Made by a program: the position numbers and the translations under genes
Notes under the pieces: model-generated
Seen by the model: only the letters and a program-made list of their open reading frames with translations
Database searches by the model: none
Told to the model about the DNA's origin: nothing
Shown here: positions 18,606 to 26,225 of the stretch, piece after piece
Numbering within the stretch: position 1 is the stretch's first letter
Layout: each line of letters starts with the position of its first letter
NCBI GenBank assembly: GCA_002238425.1
Contig: MPMJ01000004.1
Span: 1-37,453 of the forward strand
Length of the DNA stretch: 37,453 nt
Reading direction: 5' to 3'
Source: SAR202 cluster bacterium bin16
GTDB taxonomy: Bacteria; Chloroflexota; Dehalococcoidia; Lucifugimonadales; Australimonadaceae

Positions 18606-21600
18606 TTACGCCGCTCCCTCCGCGTCGATGCGGTACACGGTGATGCCTCCGTCTGCAAACACACTGGAACCCAGCGCCGAGAACTTCGGGATGCCGGACT
18701 CACCGTAGATGTCGCGTTCTCTGGGTCCTACTACTACGTAGTCTACCCCGTACTTGTCGAGGAGCAGAGCGGCGGTCTCCGCCTGTTCCGTCTCGTAGAT
18801 CGTGCGAACGTCTGCCTGGCGCTGCTCGAAATCGGCGCTTTCGTTGCTGCGCCACTGGCGTTCGTGCCACTCCCAACCGAGGATGGTGGGCCGTCCGGTG
18901 GCCGACGCGATCCGTGTGAGTTCGGGCTTCCAGTCGTTGCAGCCGCCCGCGTTCTCCGGGCATGGCACGAGGGAGCCCTCCAGCACGACGGCGTCGCCCG
19001 GGGTGTTCCCGCGTACCCACTCTATCGTGTTGTAGTCGGCTGGCGAATACATCTCCACGTACGCGGTCCCGTTGAGGGTGAACCTGTCCTGCTCCGTGAT
19101 GCGTGTGGCCACTGCCGCCGCCGGGTAGTAGGAGACTGCCACGAAGATGATTACGAGCAGCCCCAGCGCCGCGTATCCGCTCACCCGGCCGATGGTCTGC
19201 TTCATGTTCCATCGGACCGTTACGAACCAGATCGAGAACCCCCCGAGCACTGCGAGGATCAGCCACGCCTGGTAGTACAGCTTGAAGATGGTGTTCATCC
19301 GCCGGAGGTCTCCCCCGAAGATGTCCACCACGTGGAACAGCTCCGCTCCCAGGACGAGCATTGCTGCGACACCGAACAGGAAGAGGCCGGGGACTACCGG
19401 GTTCCACTGCGCCGCGCGCTCGCGGTCTACGGAGAGGCGCATCGTCTCGCTGTCCCGGTGCGCCAGCACCCACGCGCCGAACAGGGAAAGGCCCACGATG
19501 ATGGACAGCGGGATGACCGGTATGAGCCGGTCCACCGCGAGCAGTTCGCCCTCGATGCCTCGCTCGCCGTTCACGATGCCGTCCCACAGGATGCCCGCGA
19601 TTATCGCGATGCTGCCGGCGATGAGGGTGACGCGCGGGTTGAAGGCGAAGAGCGCCTCGTCCGCGCGTGGCTGCTTCACACCCAACTGGTGGAACCCGAA
19701 GAGCACCGCTGCGATGGCAACGATGGGGATGCCGTACAGCGGCTGCATCCAGAGCAGCACTGGCGAGAACGCTATGAGCATGGGGATGCTGAAGCGCAGC
19801 AGGCTCCAGTTCCCGTGCCGGAAGACATGCCGCATCACCATGATAAAGAAGGGAACGGTCAGGACGCCCAGGACGCCCCATACCAACACGAGATGCGCAG
19901 GCCGCGTCATCACTTCCTGCACTGGGCTGATGCCCTTTGCCGAACTCTCGAAGTTGAATAGGAAAGGGAACGCTGCAAGCAGAGAACCCGCTACAAACAG
20001 CCCCGTTGTAAGCAGGGCGCGTATGAGACGCCGCCGCCCTGTTATCTTCTTCTCCATGGTCCATGTCTGGAGCACCCGGTGGAAGGAGTAGACGGCGCCC
20101 TGGCCTCCGCCCGGCGCGCCCAGCACGATCGTGTCGTCTCGTATCGCGACCGCACTCCCGAGCGCCGTGTTGACGCTCGTATCTTCTGCCGTCAGCTCTG
20201 CCTGGAAACGCCAGCCGCGTGACGTCTCTTCGAAGACGAATGCGCAGCCTGCGTTCGGAGCGGGGCCCTTGCCGCCCGGCGCTCCAACGACGAGGTAGTA
20301 GTCCTGCAACGCAACTGCGGAGCCGAAAGACTCCTTTGCGGCTGGCACGGGGCATCCGAGTGTCGCCAGCGGCACCCAGCCGCGCTGCGCCTCCGTGAAT
20401 ATCGTGACGACCGCATCGCCGCCTACGGCCAGGCGTCCGGCATCGAGCGAGATGCTCCTTCCGAACCGGTTCGTGTCGGTGAATGAGGGATGTATCGCCG
20501 CCGAGTGCGCCCACTCGCCGTTCGCTCGTTTGTAGACGTCCACCAGCCAGCCGTCGAAGCTCAGGATCCCCACGGCCAGCAGGTCGTTCTCCAGCGCCAC
20601 CTGGGTAGGCAGGCCGTCTTCCGCGGAAGGGTAAAGCCTTGTTGCAAGCGTCCAGTCCCGGTCTTCACCGGTGTACACGTAGACCGCTTCCAGTGAGGCG
20701 ACCACGACCGTGTCGCCGTATATCGCCACGGACTGACCGAACCCCAACACTCCTTCCGCGTCCTCGGGTCTGAGCGTCGCGGCGTGTGTCCAGCGCTCGT
20801 CGACGAGGGCGTAGAGCTCGACGAGGCCGCCCAGGTTCGCCCTCGGGGCGCCGACCGCGACCATATCCTCGTGGGCCGCCACCGATGCGCCGAAGTCCGA
20901 ATCGATGCCCAGCCCCCGCGCTTGTATCCCATGGACGAGGCGCCACTTGTTCCCCTGCTTGGCGTACAGCCACGCGGTGTTCACGTCCTCTTCCGCGCGC
21001 GGGCCTGCCGCAGTGCCGATGATGAGGAACCGGTCGGTGAACGCCAGCGAACGCCCGAACTGGATGCGCCGTTCGTTCCGCGCTGTGTTCAGCAGCACTG
21101 CGCCCCCAACCAGCGTCAGACCCAGCGGCAGGTCCCAGAGGTTGATCGCCCCCAGGCTCCCGACGCTCACACACGTAACGAGGATGAGTGGGAAGTGCCG
21201 CCAGAACATGTCGCGCTGAATGATCCCCGGCCGCAGGTACAGCTGGAGGGCGACGCCTATGACCAGGAGAACGAACCCGATGGACATGACGTGCGGGTGC
21301 ATGTCTCCCAGCAGGAAGCTGAACGCGGGGAACTCCGTTATCGCGTTCGGCACCGCGCGCGATACGCGCCACCACCACCAGAACTCTTCCGGGCGCCACG
21401 AAGCTGACGCCTGAGCGTTCTGGTACCAATCTGCGTTGGGCGTTATCCACGCCCAGAATGACGCGGTCCCCGCATTGGAGGCCCACGCGAGTTCCAGCAC
21501 GCCCAGGACGTTGCTCGCTATCAGCAGCAGGAAGACGGACGCTGTCCCCGCGGATGCTCCCGCCACGAGCGACCCCCTCGACAGGCGAACGAGGTTGAAC

Positions 21601-22205
21601 GTCAGACCGAATGCCGCGACCGCCGCGATGGCGGCGTAGGTGGCGACGCCCAGCGTGTAGGCGATGGGCGTTATCGTGTTCGTAAGCAACGCTACGGAGC
21701 CGATGAGCAGGTAGCCCAGGTAGTAGTAGGAGACCGCTTCGCCTGCGAACCATGCGTCCATGGGCGGGTAGTAGGGGCTGGCGACCGTGGAGCTCAGGAA
21801 CATCAGGTCCATCGGCTGTTCCGTGGTGGCGATGTCCGGGACCATCGCCCGGTACAGCGTCATGGCGGCGAACACGAGGAGGAACACCCCCTCGGTCATG
21901 AGCACTATGGTCCGGTTGTTCCACAGGAACCCCCAGATCTCGCGGCGCCAGCGGCGGACCGCGAGTACCCCTATGGCAAAGACGATCGCCACTGCTGCCA
22001 GCACCGACAGGTTGGAGACGGGGATGGTGCGGGTCATGCCGATGAGCCCTGCAAGGAAGCCGACGCTCAGCAGCCCCAGCGGCTTGGAGAACGCATAGCC
22101 CCGGTCCGGCATGCGCGAGAACGCCCTGAAGGCGATGGGGAACGCGGCGAAGGAGAACGCCTCCAGCGTCAGGAACCACAGGGCTGCGTCGAACAGTCCC
22201 ATCAC
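18606..22205 (-). CDS. Chlor_Arch_YYY (DUF2298) membrane protein with an inserted FG-GAP propeller
   Basis: 1199 aa. The N-terminal membrane half (residues ~1-375) carries the family motif SYYYLGYLLIG near 160, and ends SLGAINLWDLPLGLTLVGGAVLL. Residues ~376-722 are a soluble seven-repeat FG-GAP/integrin-type beta-propeller: repeats such as FGASVAAHEDMVAVGAP, FGQSVAIYGDTVVVAS and LGSAVAIRDDTIVLGAPGGGQGAVYSF. The membrane domain then resumes (RALLTTGLFVAGSLLAAFPFLFNF) with about eight more helices. A soluble end (NTIEWVRGNTPGDAVVLEG, LGWEWHERQWRSNE, YGVDYVVVGPRERD) resembles GT-C extracytoplasmic domains. Its ATG overlaps the ftsY stop (ATGA). It likely works with the downstream Agl23-like protein; the propeller would face outside. 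Confidence 0.85.
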   Translation of the reverse strand: MMGLFDAALWFLTLEAFSFAAFPIAFRAFSRMPDRGYAFSKPLGLLSVGFLAGLIGMTRTIPVSNLSVLAAVAIVFAIGVLAVRRWRREIWGFLWNNRTIVLMTEGVFLLVFAAMTLYRAMVPDIATTEQPMDLMFLSSTVASPYYPPMDAWFAGEAVSYYYLGYLLIGSVALLTNTITPIAYTLGVATYAAIAAVAAFGLTFNLVRLSRGSLVAGASAGTASVFLLLIASNVLGVLELAWASNAGTASFWAWITPNADWYQNAQASASWRPEEFWWWWRVSRAVPNAITEFPAFSFLLGDMHPHVMSIGFVLLVIGVALQLYLRPGIIQRDMFWRHFPLILVTCVSVGSLGAINLWDLPLGLTLVGGAVLLNTARNERRIQFGRSLAFTDRFLIIGTAAGPRAEEDVNTAWLYAKQGNKWRLVHGIQARGLGIDSDFGASVAAHEDMVAVGAPRANLGGLVELYALVDERWTHAATLRPEDAEGVLGFGQSVAIYGDTVVVASLEAVYVYTGEDRDWTLATRLYPSAEDGLPTQVALENDLLAVGILSFDGWLVDVYKRANGEWAHSAAIHPSFTDTNRFGRSISLDAGRLAVGGDAVVTIFTEAQRGWVPLATLGCPVPAAKESFGSAVALQDYYLVVGAPGGKGPAPNAGCAFVFEETSRGWRFQAELTAEDTSVNTALGSAVAIRDDTIVLGAPGGGQGAVYSFHRVLQTWTMEKKITGRRRLIRALLTTGLFVAGSLLAAFPFLFNFESSAKGISPVQEVMTRPAHLVLVWGVLGVLTVPFFIMVMRHVFRHGNWSLLRFSIPMLIAFSPVLLWMQPLYGIPIVAIAAVLFGFHQLGVKQPRADEALFAFNPRVTLIAGSIAIIAGILWDGIVNGERGIEGELLAVDRLIPVIPLSIIVGLSLFGAWVLAHRDSETMRLSVDRERAAQWNPVVPGLFLFGVAAMLVLGAELFHVVDIFGGDLRRMNTIFKLYYQAWLILAVLGGFSIWFVTVRWNMKQTIGRVSGYAALGLLVIIFVAVSYYPAAAVATRITEQDRFTLNGTAYVEMYSPADYNTIEWVRGNTPGDAVVLEGSLVPCPENAGGCNDWKPELTRIASATGRPTILGWEWHERQWRSNESADFEQRQADVRTIYETEQAETAALLLDKYGVDYVVVGPRERDIYGESGIPKFSALGSSVFADGGITVYRIDAEGAA

Positions 22206-23254
22206 GCCCCCTCGCCCCCTCGTTCCTGCGGGGGCAGGGACCTCGCAGCCCCGTCTGGCCCTCTCTCCCTTGAGGGGAGAGGCACGCGCTTCAGCGCGCG
22301 GTGAGGGTTATCCCCGAAGAGCGCGTCGACGAAATCGTCCGTGTCGAACAGCGTCAGGTCGTCCGTGCCCTCGCCGGTGCCGATGAACACCACGGGCAGG
22401 CGAAGTTGCTGCGCGATGGCGACCGTCACCCCGCCCTTGGCCGTGCCGTCCAGTTTCGCGAGGAAGACGCCGTCCACGCCGACGGCCTCCTGGAAGAGGC
22501 GGGCCTGCTCCACGCCGTTGTGTCCCGTCGTCGCGTCCAGCACGAGGAGCGTCTGCTGCGGCGCTCCGGGCGCGCGGCTCTCGAACACGCGGCGCACTTT
22601 CCGCAACTCATCCATGAGCGGCGCTTTCGTGTGCAGTCTGCCCGCAGTGTCGAACAGCAGGACGTCGGCTCCGCGTGCCGTCGCAGCCTCGTACGCGTCG
22701 AAGGCTACCGCGCCGGGGTCGGAGCCCGGCTGGTGCGCGACGATGTCCGCTTGGAGCCGGTCTCCCCATACCTTCAACTGGTCTATCGCCGCAGCCCGGA
22801 ACGTATCGCCTGCGCCGATGAGGACGGATTTTCCCATGCGCTGGTAGTGGGCCGCCATCTTGGCGATGCTCGTGGTCTTCCCCGCGCCGTTCACTCCAAC
22901 GATCATGAGTACGAACGGCTTGGCCGCAAGGTTCTCCTGGTCGTACCAGTCCCAGAAACTCTTGTCCTCAGGGTCGAGGAGGAAGGCGAGTTCCTCCTTG
23001 AACAGCTCGATGACGTCGTCCGGGTCGTCTATGCCCTCTTCCCTGACGCGTTGGCGAACGGTGTTCACGACGGCCAGCGAGGTGTCGACGCCCACGTCCG
23101 CGGAGATGAGCGCGTCCTCCAGGTCCTCCCACAGGCGGTCGTCCGAGAGCGTCGCGCCCTGGAACAGCGCGGCCAGCCCTCCTCCCCAGCCCTTCCGCGT
23201 CTTGGCCAGAGCGTGTGTCGTCTTGTCCTTACGGCGGAGGAAGTTGAAAACCAC
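22202..23254 (-). CDS. ftsY: Signal recognition particle receptor FtsY
   Basis: SRP-dependent GTPase that delivers ribosomes to the membrane. 350 aa from GTG 23254 (MVFNFLRRKDK). The helical N domain is followed by G1 GVNGAGKTT (120-128), DTFRAAAIDQL, the G3 DTAGR, LVLDATTGHN, the G4 AKLDGTAKGG and the closing IGTGEGTDDLTLFD. No long acidic A domain, as in many Gram-positive-like FtsY. The protein should end near VDALFG; the last ~30 residues are encoded by family D and family A palindromes. A longer frame from GTG 23305 exists but is less family-like; AAAGGA is somewhat far from 23254. First gene of the glycan operon, with an ATGA overlap to the YYY gene. Confidence 0.93.
   Translation of the reverse strand: MVFNFLRRKDKTTHALAKTRKGWGGGLAALFQGATLSDDRLWEDLEDALISADVGVDTSLAVVNTVRQRVREEGIDDPDDVIELFKEELAFLLDPEDKSFWDWYDQENLAAKPFVLMIVGVNGAGKTTSIAKMAAHYQRMGKSVLIGAGDTFRAAAIDQLKVWGDRLQADIVAHQPGSDPGAVAFDAYEAATARGADVLLFDTAGRLHTKAPLMDELRKVRRVFESRAPGAPQQTLLVLDATTGHNGVEQARLFQEAVGVDGVFLAKLDGTAKGGVTVAIAQQLRLPVVFIGTGEGTDDLTLFDTDDFVDALFGDNPHRALKRVPLPSRERGPDGAARSLPPQERGGEGA
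22221..22250. repeat. Dispersed palindrome family A
   Basis: cgttcctgcgggggcaggga plus cctcgcag tail, within the 3' extension of ftsY. Confidence 0.75.
22259..22314. repeat. Dispersed palindrome family D, long form
   Basis: ctctcccttgaggggagagg followed by a second small hairpin cgcgcttcagcgcg and gtgagggttatcc. Encodes part of the extra C-terminus of FtsY. Confidence 0.75.
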
Positions 23255-23415
23255 GTGGGTGAAACGTTCCTTTGTCCGGGTAGTTGCTCTGCGGCAGCCT
23301 CCCACTTACAGCCTGCATGGTATCAATGGCGTGAATCTACTCACAAGACGCGGGCTGCGGGCGGACTTGTCATTTCGGGCGCAGCCTCCCCGGCTCGCCA
23401 TTCCTTGCTCTCCTC

Positions 23416-23444
23416 CGTCATTCCCGCACCGGCGGGAATCCAGA
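23416..23444. repeat. Dispersed palindrome family B
   Basis: tcattcccgcaccggcggga followed by atcca; identical cores at 23711 and 25104, related at 31226. Confidence 0.8.
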
Positions 23445-23530
23445 CGTGCGGTGTAGCGGCGCGCATGCGCAGCAGCGCACGCGGGACTGGGGTGAGGGAA
23501 CTTGTCGTTCCTGTGAAAATAGGCGTTCGT

Positions 23531-23552
23531 CGTTCCTGCGGAGGCAGGAACC
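23531..23552. repeat. Dispersed palindrome family A
   Basis: Perfect arms gttcctgc / gcaggaac around gga; a partial copy lies just upstream near 23507. Confidence 0.8.
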
Positions 23553-23564
23553 CCGCCCGGGGGA

Positions 23565-23625
23565 GGGGGGGAAGGGATCTGTTCTGTCCTGAAAAAAGGG
23601 GGCTTCCTCCTGCGGGGGGGGGGCG
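23565..23625. repeat. G-homopolymer patch, possible assembly join
   Basis: Several G runs (7 to 10) with an A6 run in between, in non-coding sequence directly after a family A palindrome. Same character as the patches at 2745, 5015 and 10842. Confidence 0.5.
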
Positions 23626-23710
23626 GACCCCCCGCCTGGTGTAGGGGCATCCCTTGTGGGTGCCCTGCGCCCCGCCAATGCCGCCCCCGCCGAACCACGC
23701 CCCCTCCCTT

Positions 23711-23740
23711 CGTCATTCCCGCACCGGCGGGAATCCAGGG
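23711..23740. repeat. Dispersed palindrome family B
   Basis: Same 24-nt core as at 23416. Confidence 0.8.
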
Positions 23741-23883
23741 TGACCGGGCAGGTCACGCGGGGAGGAGGTGGAAGGGTGGGGCGCATCTGCCGTCTACTGC
23801 GTTACTCGGTTGGCAAGTAAGGGTGAGCGTGACCTGTCGCCTCCCCATTTTCATTCCCTTACACGGCCTGACAAAGCCCCGAG

Positions 23884-23912
23884 CCATTCCTGCGGAGGCA
23901 GGAACCTCGCAG
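23884..23912. repeat. Dispersed palindrome family A
   Basis: attcctgcggaggcaggaac with cctcgcag tail. Confidence 0.8.
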
Positions 23913-24197
23913 CGAGGTGTAGTGTGGAGTGGGGCTGTCATGCCGAGCATAGCCCGCGCTCTATCGCCAGCATCCTCTCGGGAACGTACACGGGTAGACT
24001 CTCGCTCATCCAGCCATGCGAAAGAACCCCGAATGAGGATTGAGTGGACCAGCATCCACATGGACGACTAGGTGTGTTCACACTAAGATGGGGCTCCTTG
24101 TGAACGGGTATTACAGAGGCATTAGCGCCCGCCTGATGGTAGGCCCGAATAGCCGTACATACGTTGCCTTTACCTCCAACAGAGCGAAGGTGTCGAA

Positions 24198-24908
24198 ATG
24201 TTGAACGTGGGGTTCGAGATGATGCCCACGACCAAGTCGGCCAACTGGCTCAAGGGGCGGCTCCCGGGGTGGCGGTCGTTGGAACAGCGCTTCGTTGGGT
24301 CGGTGATACCGGAGGGGTTCGACGCCTATGCGCGTATCCTTCATCCGGCGGAACGCAGGGTTCCCGGAGGAAGCTGGCGGCCGTGGAAGTGGTCTGATAT
24401 GGCGGCGGAGGATGGAATGGTCGTTGACCCGCAAACGAGCTTTGAACGGGTTTTTGGCCGCTTTTCGAGGAACAGCCCCCGGTGGTTGCAGACGCCGGAC
24501 CGGCGCATGGGCGAGAACGAATGCCGGTCTCTCGTCGGCGTTCTCAAGGAATTCACCGCAACGACGGAACGCTGTTACTTCTGCCTCTGGCGGGGCTACG
24601 GAGGACTGCTGGAGGGGAGACGATGGAACAAGGGCACCGTGCGCCTGCCTGACCGGCAAGGGGAGAAGTACGTGTTGTTCACCGGCCCGCTGAACGCCAT
24701 CCTATCGTTCTATGGATATGTGGATGGAAGGTGGTGGGGTCAGCCGCCTGACTTCTGGTGGCCGGAAGACCTGGAATGGTGCGTGGCATCGAACATAGAC
24801 AGTTATGACACCTGCGTTGGCGGGAGCGGGCCTTGCATAGAGGCTGTCCTTGAGCAGCCTGACTTGGAGGCGTTCCCCATTGGATTGGAGGACAGACAAG
24901 TCCTATAG
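24198..24908 (+). CDS. Uncharacterised conserved-looking protein
   Basis: 236 aa. It resembles, from memory, an unnamed family common in actinobacteria that starts FEMMPTTKSANWLKGRLPGW and has SVIPEGFDAYARILHPAERR. It ends with PPDFWWPEDLEWCVASNIDSYDTCVGGSGPCIEAVLEQPDLEAFP. Trp-rich, soluble, with Cys pairs (ERCYFCLW) but no catalytic motif I can name. The start is ATG 24198 with only a weak AAGGTG upstream; the preceding sequence is repeat-derived. It is isolated between two repeat-rich stretches, which fits a horizontally acquired single gene. Open frames on the opposite strand are shadows. Confidence 0.75.
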   Translation: MLNVGFEMMPTTKSANWLKGRLPGWRSLEQRFVGSVIPEGFDAYARILHPAERRVPGGSWRPWKWSDMAAEDGMVVDPQTSFERVFGRFSRNSPRWLQTPDRRMGENECRSLVGVLKEFTATTERCYFCLWRGYGGLLEGRRWNKGTVRLPDRQGEKYVLFTGPLNAILSFYGYVDGRWWGQPPDFWWPEDLEWCVASNIDSYDTCVGGSGPCIEAVLEQPDLEAFPIGLEDRQVL

Positions 24909-25103
24909 CGCCGGTCCGTGACCGCGCGCTCGCCGTTGTGGAGGACTAGCGGCGATATCGGCTGGGCTAACCAGCCTCTCGCCGGTAACAACCTCTTGAG
25001 CATACGGTAGGGTGAGGGCACTGCGAGGCGGGGGTTGTCGAGGGGTAGTGTCTGCTCCCTCCCGCTGGGTGAGACTTTGCATAACGCCGGTGCGGCAGGC
25101 CCA

Positions 25104-25130
25104 GTCATTCCCGCACCGGCGGGAATCCCT
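25104..25130. repeat. Dispersed palindrome family B
   Basis: gtcattcccgcaccggcggg plus aatccct. Confidence 0.8.
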
Positions 25131-25248
25131 GGCGACCGTAAGGTCGCACGTGCGCAGCAGCGCATGTGGTGGGGGATGGTGGAGCGGGGCGTCATGCTGA
25201 GCGTTCCCGCGCTTTAGCGCGCGCGGAGGCAGGGGTCCCACAGCCCAC

Positions 25249-25290
25249 CTCTCCCTCAGGGAGGTAGACGCGCTTGCGCGTCGGGTGAGG
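25249..25290. repeat. Dispersed palindrome family D, long form
   Basis: ctctccctcagggag followed by a second hairpin acgcgcttgcgcgt and gggtgagg, as at 22259. Confidence 0.7.
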
Positions 25291-25330
25291 CCCCCCTTGC
25301 AGCCCAGGGCGCACGCGGAGGGCTGTCTGA

Positions 25331-25355
25331 TCCCCTCTCCCTTGGGGAGAGGGCT
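25331..25355. repeat. Dispersed palindrome family D, short form
   Basis: cccctctcccttggggagag followed by ggctg. Confidence 0.75.
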
Positions 25356-25361
25356 GCCCCG

Positions 25362-25386
25362 CTCATGGTGAGCCTGTCGAACCATG
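25362..25386. repeat. Dispersed repeat family E
   Basis: Reverse complement reads ggttcgacaggctcaccatg agc, a repeat seen in many bacterial genomes. It supplies the last residues (HGSTGSP) and the stop codon of rnc. Confidence 0.6.
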
Positions 25387-26094
25387 CAGCGCCGCCAACG
25401 CCTCCCGCGCCGCGGCCTGTTCCGCGTCGGACCTCCGACTGCCCACGCCTTGACCCATGGCGCGCCCGTCCACCAGCACGCGCACGGCGAACGTCCTGTC
25501 GTGCGGTTCGCCGGTATCCGAGACTGTTTCGTAGACGGGCAGGGGTAGCCCTTGCCCCTGGAGGAATTCCTGCAGCGCGCTCTTGGCGTCCCGTTCGGCC
25601 CCGGAGTCTCCCATCGCCTGTATGCGGGGCTGGAGCCATTGCAGGACGAGCGAACGGCCTGCCTCCTCGCCCTGGTCCAGCAGCACCGCGCCGATCACCG
25701 CCTCCAGCGCCGCCGCGAGATTGCGGTCGCGGTCGCGTCCCCCGCCCGCTTCCTCCCCCTGGCCGAGCAGGAGATACGCTCCGAGGCCGAGGCTGCGCGC
25801 GACGTCCGCCAGCGTTTCGCCGCGTACGAGCGATGCGCGGGCGCGCGTCAGATCGCCCTCGTCGTAGTGCGGGTAGAGCCGGTACAACTCGGCGGCAACA
25901 ACCCAGTCGAGAAACGCGTCGCCGAGGTACTCCAGCCTGTCGTAGCTCCCCAGCGACGGGTCATCCTGCTCGTTCAGGAACGAGCGATGCACGAGCGCCT
26001 CACGCAACAGGCCGCGCTCCTTGAACCGCACGCCAAGCGTCCGCTCCAGCGCGGCCCACTGACCCTGTGCGGGCGCAGTCTCCGGCCCCGTCAT
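25363..26094 (-). CDS. rnc: Ribonuclease III
   Basis: Double-strand RNA endonuclease for rRNA and mRNA processing. 243 aa: the RNase III domain has the signature YDRLEYLGDAFLDWVV (catalytic E and D), LTRARASLVRGETLA and NLAAALEAVIGAVLLDQG. A dsRNA-binding domain follows (KSALQEFLQGQGLPLPVYE, FAVRVLVDGRAMGQGVGSRRSDAEQAAAREALAAL). In the second catalytic block the aspartate normally found three residues before the conserved Glu (LADxxEA) is Ala here (LAAALEA). ATG 26094 has GGAAGG upstream; longer starts would read into palindrome sequence. The C-terminal tail and stop come from repeat family E. No neighbouring gene in the same direction. Confidence 0.93.
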   Translation of the reverse strand: MTGPETAPAQGQWAALERTLGVRFKERGLLREALVHRSFLNEQDDPSLGSYDRLEYLGDAFLDWVVAAELYRLYPHYDEGDLTRARASLVRGETLADVARSLGLGAYLLLGQGEEAGGGRDRDRNLAAALEAVIGAVLLDQGEEAGRSLVLQWLQPRIQAMGDSGAERDAKSALQEFLQGQGLPLPVYETVSDTGEPHDRTFAVRVLVDGRAMGQGVGSRRSDAEQAAAREALAALHGSTGSP

Positions 26095-26108
26095 TCCTGT
26101 ACCTTCCG

Positions 26109-26150
26109 TCGTTCCTGCGGAGGCCCGCGCTTTAGCGCGCAACCTCGCCT
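26109..26150. repeat. Family A palindrome interrupted by a small hairpin
   Basis: gttcctgcggaggc followed by ccgcgctttagcgcgc and then the family A tail aacctcgcc; a nested repeat immediately upstream of rnc. Confidence 0.65.
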
Positions 26151-26173
26151 GGGTGTTCGGGCGCCCTGTCCGA

Positions 26174-26212
26174 TCCCTTCCCCCTTGATGGGGGAAGGTT
26201 AGGATGGGGGTG
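26174..26212. repeat. Dispersed palindrome family D-like
   Basis: cccttcccccttgatggggg followed by aaggttaggatgggggtg; the reverse complement pattern is at 32945. Confidence 0.75.
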
Positions 26213-26225
26213 CTCGTTCGGCAGG

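Larger units (their letters stand above)
23306..24197. other. Repeat-rich intergenic region without a recognised gene
   Basis: About 0.9 kb between ftsY and the gene at 24198. It holds palindromes of families A and B, a G-homopolymer patch near 23565-23625, and a 7-bp inverted repeat (gttcaca ... tgtgaac, around 24076-24105) upstream of the next gene. Open frames here have no protein-like composition and are products of the repeats. Confidence 0.7.
24909..25362. other. Repeat-rich intergenic region without a recognised gene
   Basis: Contains family B (25104), an interrupted family A-like hairpin (25202-25238, with gcgctttagcgcgc inside) and family D copies (25249, 25331). It runs into family E at the rnc end. 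No coding signal seen. Confidence 0.65.

Noticed and set aside
18600..19961. 453-aa plus-strand frame opposite the YYY gene
   Set aside because: Composition is His/Arg/Glu-rich antisense of a membrane protein; no domain.
24111..24659. 182-aa minus-strand frame opposite the gene at 24198
   Set aside because: Overlaps the better supported plus-strand gene and shows no coherent fold.
23416..26212. CRISPR array
   Set aside because: Repeats are of several families, unevenly spaced and in both orientations, with no unique spacers of constant length and no cas genes.
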